NCBI GenBank assembly: GCA_029939535.1
Contig: JAOZST010000065.1
Span: 1-19,401, forward strand
From: NBML01 sp029939535
GTDB lineage: Bacteria; Desulfobacterota; Desulfobacteria; Desulfobacterales; Desulfobacteraceae
Length of the DNA stretch: 19,401 bases
Direction: 5' to 3'
This document shows positions 15,101-19,401 of the stretch, in pieces (the stretch's first letter is position 1; each line of letters starts with the position of its first letter). A model generated the notes under the pieces. That model was not told the DNA's origin and made no database searches. It saw only the letters and a list, made by a program, of their open reading frames with translations. The translations under genes were made by a program, and so were the position numbers.

Positions 15101-16617
15101 CAAAGAGGCCTTGACCCTGAATCTGATCTTTTCAGCCCGGGATATTTTACATCTTCCTGCCTGGGAGGTGAAAGCATGGTGCTGAATGCTGCTGTAATGG
15201 ATAGCCAAAATCAAGATANNNNNNNNNNNNNNNNNNNNNNNNNNNNNNNNNNNNNNNNNNNNNNNNNNNNNNNNNNNNNNNNNNNNNNNNNNNNNNNNNN
15301 NNNNNNNNNNNNNNNNNNGATAGCCAAAATCAAGATAACCAAAATCAGGATAACCAAAATCCAGAAATGGCTTTTACTAAAAATAGTACTACTCATGAAT
15401 TATTCAACTTTGAAAAAGCAATGCCCCTGTCCAGGGCAGTATATAAAAGCCTTGACAGCTTTATTGTGGATCGTGGCAAAGAAAAAAGCGTGATTGCTGG
15501 ATTTCCCTGGTTCCTGGACTGGGGAAGGGACAGCCTTATCTTTTGCCGAAGTCTGATTGAGCTGGGACGGTTTTCAGAAGCCAAAGCCATATTAAGATTG
15601 TTTGGCCGGTTTGAAAGCAATGGTACTCTTCCCAATATGATCTGCGGCCAGGATGCTGGAAATATTGAAACCTCCGATGCACCATTATGGTTTTTTTCCT
15701 GCTGCAGGGATTTGGTCGAAAAAGAGGGGAACCAGGATTTTTTAAAGGAAAAACTGGATAACCGCAGGGTTCTGGATATTTTGCTGTCAATGGCAGATTC
15801 CCTGATAAAAGGGACGAAAACAGGTGTTAAGGCAGATTCTGAAACCATGCTCCTGTACAGTCCGTCCCATTTTACATGGATGGATACCAATTTCCCTGCA
15901 GGGTCTCCACGCCAGGGCTATCCTGTGGAAATCCAGGCATTATGGTATAATGCCCTGGTTTTTCTGGGGTTGGTGGATGCACCCAATCAAAAAGACTGGC
16001 AGAAAAAAGGTAAAATTGTACAAAATGCCATTTCTGATCTTTTTTATAATGAAAGAGCAGGTTTTTTTTCCGACTGCCTTCATTCACACGATCCTGGTGG
16101 TGCCAAAAATGCAGCCCCGGATGATGCCCTTAGACCCAACCAATTGTTTTTGGTTACACTTGATGTGATAAAGGATAAAAACATTGCCCGAAAATGTGTT
16201 GAAACCTGTCAGGAATTACTTGTTCCCGGAGCAGTCAGGAGTCTTGCTGACCGGAGGGTTGAATTTCCCATCAATATTATTTGGAATCAAACAGCAATAA
16301 AAGATCCCCATGCCCCTTATTCCGGGAAATACCAAGGGGATGAAGATACCCAGAGAAAGCCTGCCTACCATAATGGAACCGCATGGACCTGGCTGTTTCC
16401 CGTGTTTTGTGAGGCATGGGCAAAAGCCTTTGGTAAAAAATCTCATCCCACCTGTCTGGCATGGCTGGGAAGTGTGATTGGTTTAATGAGAAAAGGTGCT
16501 GCAGGATATATCCCTGAAATCCTTGATGGAGATTTCCCCCATACGCCAAGGGGGTGTGATGCCCAGGCCTGGGGAACAAGCGAATTCGCCAGGGTGATAC
16601 ACAAATTATCAGAATAA
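12137..16617 (+). CDS. Bifunctional glycogen debranching enzyme: GH13 glucanotransferase-like domain fused to GH133 amylo-alpha-1,6-glucosidase (contains assembly gap)
   Basis: This very long protein (~1,400 residues or more; the gap hides the exact length) joins two glycoside hydrolases. The GH13 part keeps all core residues: D257-IAIN-H262 (region I), GFRC-D330 nucleophile, E359 in FFLEGLGG, and H417-D418 in AETHDNNR. A poorly conserved middle follows (about 560-1020). After a Gln/Asn-rich linker the GH133 part starts near 15390 with PWFLDWGRDSLIF, GQDAGNIETSDAPLWF, SPSHFTWMDTNFPAG, YPVEIQALWYNAL and AYHNGTAWTWLFP. This is the arrangement of eukaryotic AGL: limit-dextrin stubs are transferred, then the alpha-1,6 glucose is hydrolysed. 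The 100 N at 15219-15318 shift the apparent frame, which would split the gene into ORFs 12137-15493 and 15367-16617, but the frames rejoin across a 15-bp tandem repeat. The ribosome site GGAGGA is 13 bases before the ATG, rather far. It converges with glycogen phosphorylase (13-base gap). Confidence 0.88.
15200..15363 (+). repeat. 15-bp tandem repeat coding a (S/N)QNQD linker, interrupted by the gap
   Basis: Units such as GATAGCCAAAATCAA and GATAACCAAAATCAG repeat with period 15 and encode D-S/N-Q-N-Q. The last 19 bases before the gap (15200-15218) equal the first 19 after it (15319-15337). At least three units are visible after the gap. The repeat forms a flexible polar linker between the two enzyme halves, and its copy number is unknown. 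Confidence 0.85.
15219..15318. other. Assembly gap (100 N)
   Basis: Exactly 100 N, a common placeholder for a gap of unknown size. It falls in a tandem repeat inside a coding region, and both flanks carry the same 19-base sequence. The true sequence could be a simple overlap or extra repeat copies. Confidence 0.97.
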
Positions 16618-16630
16618 GTCCCTAATTATC

Positions 16631-19105
16631 CTATTCCGGAACAGGGGTTACTCTCCATATGTTTTTCGCATATTCCAGAACCGCCCGGTCGCTGGAAAAT
16701 TTTCCCATATTGGCTGTATTCAATATGGACATCCGTGTCCATTGATTCTGATCCTGATATGCCAGTGCAACCGCCTGCTGGGTCTTAACATAATTTGCAA
16801 AATCAGCCAGCACCAGGTAATAATCTCCCTGGTCCAGAAGGGAATGCACAATGGGTTTAAACAATTGGGGCTTTCCCGGTGAAAAATATCCTGAATCAAT
16901 CATATGAATAATTTCTTTGAGTTCCTGGTTTTCTTCATAATATTTTCCAGGATCATATCCTTCCTGTCTTTTTGTTGCAACTTCATCGGCTGTAAGCCCA
17001 AAAATAAACATATTGTTTTTTCCAACTTCTTCCATGATCTCCACGTTGGCACCGTCCAGAGTTCCAATAGTCAGGGCCCCGTTCAATGCAAATTTCATAT
17101 TGCCTGTGCCGGATGCTTCCAGCCCGGCTGTGGAGATCTGTTGGGAAATATCAGCTGCGGGAATGATTTTTTCTGCCTGGGAAATGCAATAGTTGGGTAG
17201 AAATATAGAGCTGAGCTTTTTCCGGATTTCGGGATCTTTGTTAATGGTCTCTGAGACAGAAGTGATCAGTTTGATTATCAGTTTTGCCTGGAAATAGCCC
17301 GGGGCTGCTTTCCCTGCAAAAAAAAAGCAGCGGTTAATTTCACGGGTTTCTTTATTTTGGCGGATACGATTATAAAGCAGAATCACATGGAGGATATTGA
17401 GAAGCTGGCGTTTGTATTCATGCATGCGCTTGGCATGGATATCAAAGAGGGCATTGGGATTGACCTCTATGCCGGTTTTCCGTAAAACATATTTTGCCAG
17501 TTTTTCCTTGTTGGCCAGCTTGGCCTTTTTCCATTTGGATACAAATAAAGGATCTTTAGAATAGGGAATCAAGTTTTTAAGATGGTCCAGATTGGATATC
17601 CAGTCAGAACCAATGACAGAAGTTATGAGTGTTGAAAGACCTGGGTTGGATTGATAGAGCCATCGCCGGGGAGTGATTCCGTTGGTGATATTTTTTATCC
17701 TGCCCGGATACATGAGATTAAATTTTTTAAATAGACGGGTCATTAAGATCTTGGAATGTAATTTTGCTACTCCATTGACCGAATGGCTGCCAATGATGGC
17801 CAAATGGGCCATTTTGATCTTTGGCACATCTCCTTCCTGAATAATTGACATCCTGTCAGACAACTCTGGTTGATCAGGATATATATATTTCAATTCATCA
17901 AGGAAACGTCGATTTATTTCATAAATTATTTCCAGGTGCCTTGGTAAAAGGTTTCTTACTAAATTCACCGTCCATGTTTCAAGGGCTTCGGGCAGTACAG
18001 TATGGTTGGTGTAAGAAAAGGTTTTTTTACAAATGGACCATGATTCATCCCAACTCAGCCCTTTTTCATCCATGAACAAACGCATAAGTTCCGGGATGGC
18101 AATGGATGGATGGGTATCATTCAGCTGAATGGCAGCCCAGTCGGAAAATTTGTCAAAAGATTTATGATCAATCAAGTATTGACGTATAATATCCTGGAGT
18201 GTTGCCGAAACAAAAAAATACTGCTGCTTGAGCCGAAGTTCCTTTCCCTTTTCCATTTCATCATTGGGATAAAGAACTTTGGAAATGGATTCGCTTAAAA
18301 TTTTTGCTTCTGAAGCTCCCATATAGTCTCCATGGTTGAAAAACTCCAGGTCAAACCCACGACTGGATTTGGCAGTCCATAACCGCATATTGGTAACAAA
18401 ATCATCATGAATGCCCGGAATCATAATATCACAGGCCATGGCCATGACATTATCTGAGTTTATCCAATGATACCTTTCATTGCCGTGAATGTCTGTGTAA
18501 GATTCAGATTGGCCGTAGAATTTTATTTTATAGATATTTTCAAAGCGGATAATTTCCCAGGGGTTTCCCCTGCGCATCCAGTTATCACTTTTTTCTTGCT
18601 GAAATCCATCTTTTAAAACCTGGTAAAAAATTCCGAATTCATAGCGTATGCCATACCCATATCCAGGCAGCCTCAACCTTGCAATGGAGTCCATATAGCA
18701 GGAGGCCAGACGGCCTAGCCCGCCATTCCCAAGACCATGATCCCATTCCTCTTCTTCAAGGACGTCCAAGTCAAATCCAAGATCTGACAGGACCTTTCGG
18801 GCAGTATCCTCCAGATCCAGGGAGATCAGGTAATTTTTTAGAAATCTTCCCGGCAAAAATTCCAAAGAAAGATAAAATATTCGTTTGGAAAAATTTTTCC
18901 TGCAGGACTTCTGGGTTTTGATCCATTGGCTGATCAACCTGTCTTTCAAGCTAAAGGCAAGTCCCATAAAGCAGGAGTATTTATTCATTTCCTCAGGATC
19001 AAGCCCAAGATTGAATCGAATATTATGGTAGATGTCCTGTTTGAGCTTGTCAGCTTCACAAGCAGGATCTGATTTTTTTTCATCCAGGGCTGGATATTGA
19101 TTCAT
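16631..19105 (-). CDS. glgP: Glycogen/starch/alpha-glucan phosphorylase
   Basis: About 824 residues, the usual family size. It cleaves alpha-1,4-glucosyl ends with phosphate to give glucose-1-phosphate in the cytoplasm. The pyridoxal-phosphate site is EASGTGNMKFALNGALTIGT, with the Schiff-base lysine at residue 696 when counted from the 19180 ATG. Other family signs are FYLSLEFLPGR, GNGGLGRLASCYMDS, AIQLNDTHPSIAIPELMR, YTNHTVLPEALETW, NGITPRRWL, DIHAKRMHEYKRQLLN and DGANVEI. The frame is open to an ATG at 19180, but I prefer the ATG at 19105 because AAAGGA precedes it at seven bases, whereas 19180 has no good site. It converges with the debranching enzyme gene, its functional partner. Confidence 0.95.
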   Translation of the reverse strand: MNQYPALDEKKSDPACEADKLKQDIYHNIRFNLGLDPEEMNKYSCFMGLAFSLKDRLISQWIKTQKSCRKNFSKRIFYLSLEFLPGRFLKNYLISLDLEDTARKVLSDLGFDLDVLEEEEWDHGLGNGGLGRLASCYMDSIARLRLPGYGYGIRYEFGIFYQVLKDGFQQEKSDNWMRRGNPWEIIRFENIYKIKFYGQSESYTDIHGNERYHWINSDNVMAMACDIMIPGIHDDFVTNMRLWTAKSSRGFDLEFFNHGDYMGASEAKILSESISKVLYPNDEMEKGKELRLKQQYFFVSATLQDIIRQYLIDHKSFDKFSDWAAIQLNDTHPSIAIPELMRLFMDEKGLSWDESWSICKKTFSYTNHTVLPEALETWTVNLVRNLLPRHLEIIYEINRRFLDELKYIYPDQPELSDRMSIIQEGDVPKIKMAHLAIIGSHSVNGVAKLHSKILMTRLFKKFNLMYPGRIKNITNGITPRRWLYQSNPGLSTLITSVIGSDWISNLDHLKNLIPYSKDPLFVSKWKKAKLANKEKLAKYVLRKTGIEVNPNALFDIHAKRMHEYKRQLLNILHVILLYNRIRQNKETREINRCFFFAGKAAPGYFQAKLIIKLITSVSETINKDPEIRKKLSSIFLPNYCISQAEKIIPAADISQQISTAGLEASGTGNMKFALNGALTIGTLDGANVEIMEEVGKNNMFIFGLTADEVATKRQEGYDPGKYYEENQELKEIIHMIDSGYFSPGKPQLFKPIVHSLLDQGDYYLVLADFANYVKTQQAVALAYQDQNQWTRMSILNTANMGKFSSDRAVLEYAKNIWRVTPVPE

Positions 19106-19279
19106 GGCGAAATCCTTTGTCTGAATTTTTACATCCACATCTTTAAAGATGTTTATCAATCCGTTTGTAGAAGAGATCATGGGATCTCTATCACGGGTAT
19201 GTTTTTTGCTTTTTTCGGGCTTATTCTTTCAAACGTAATTTTTCCCTAGGTTTTTGTTTTTTTTGATTGGTTTTTTTTG

Positions 19280-19308
19280 AATATAATCCTCTTGCTTATA
19301 GGTTGCAA
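19280..19308 (-). promoter_or_regulatory. Candidate glgP promoter (-35 TTGCAA, -10 TATATT)
   Basis: On the minus strand TTGCAA (19303-19308) and TATATT (19280-19285) are separated by exactly 17 bases. The transcript would have a leader of roughly 170 bases before the preferred ATG at 19105. The leader contains A-rich tracts but no structure I can name. The AT-rich background makes chance matches possible. Confidence 0.45.
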
Positions 19309-19375
19309 ATTTTATTTTGAATTCGCAAAGAAAAGAATTTATTAACTAAGATTTAATTTTGTGTTTCACCGAACA

Positions 19376-19401
19376 ATATTACCAAAAAATATTACCAAAA
19401 A
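19376..19401. repeat. Two tandem 13-bp units at the window edge
   Basis: ATATTACCAAAAA occurs twice in direct succession and runs to the end of the window, so the copy number is unknown. Nothing else is seen in the AT-rich 19309-19375. Confidence 0.6.

Noticed and set aside
15319..15493. Apparent C-terminal tail of the first part of the debranching protein after the gap
   Set aside because: It is the wrong frame created by the 100-N placeholder; the other frame continues the linker repeat into the GH133 domain.

Overview
The window looks like a chromosomal piece of an anaerobic, moderately low-GC deltaproteobacterium (Desulfobacteraceae-like sulfate reducer). This is inferred from gene content: the tail of what looks like a CooS-type CO dehydrogenase, a NapH/MauN-type membrane ferredoxin next to remains of a sulfide:quinone-oxidoreductase-like flavoprotein and a DUF1641 protein, an FNR-type 'anaerobox', and glycogen storage genes. 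No rRNA, tRNA, CRISPR array, transposase or phage gene was seen.

Layout. (1) 1-211: C-terminal tail of a CODH-like gene (+) ending in a strong hairpin. (2) 217-2511: an AT-rich block bracketed by two directly oriented copies of an intergenic repeat; the second carries an array of nine heptamers. Inside, on the minus strand, lie an intact polyferredoxin membrane protein and remnants of an SQR-like gene and a DUF1641 gene, joined by deletion scars. A perfect FNR-type palindrome lies upstream. (3) 2562-4148: an atypical SDR dehydrogenase with an N-terminal zinc-ribbon-like region and no catalytic tyrosine. (4) 4157-10985: a LacI-controlled module. On the minus strand are lacI, a periplasmic solute-binding protein, a MalG-type permease, a MalK/UgpC-type ATPase and a MalF-type permease. 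Divergent from lacI is a two-part protein ending in a metallo-beta-lactamase-fold domain. Matching 14-bp operators sit at the predicted start points of lacI and the MBL gene, and a weaker one lies before the binding-protein gene. (5) 11073-11930: a YitT/DUF2179 membrane protein. (6) 12137-19180: a glycogen breakdown pair in convergent orientation, a very large bifunctional debranching enzyme (GH13 plus GH133) and glycogen phosphorylase. The debranching gene is interrupted by a 100-N assembly gap placed in a 15-bp tandem repeat, so its apparent frameshift is an artefact.

How the genes work together. Glycogen phosphorylase shortens outer chains to glucose-1-phosphate, and the debranching enzyme would transfer limit-dextrin stubs and hydrolyse the alpha-1,6 branch point. 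The ABC transporter should import a sugar or polyol derivative whose identity cannot be read here; the shared operators suggest that the MBL-fold protein acts on that substrate or a downstream product. The FNR-bracketed block appears to be a redox operon in decay.

The best candidates for undescribed biology are the MBL protein with its unrecognised ~180-residue N-terminal region inside a LacI regulon, the tyrosine-less zinc-ribbon SDR, and the heptamer repeat family flanking the decayed operon. I saw no clear new defence or mobile system.
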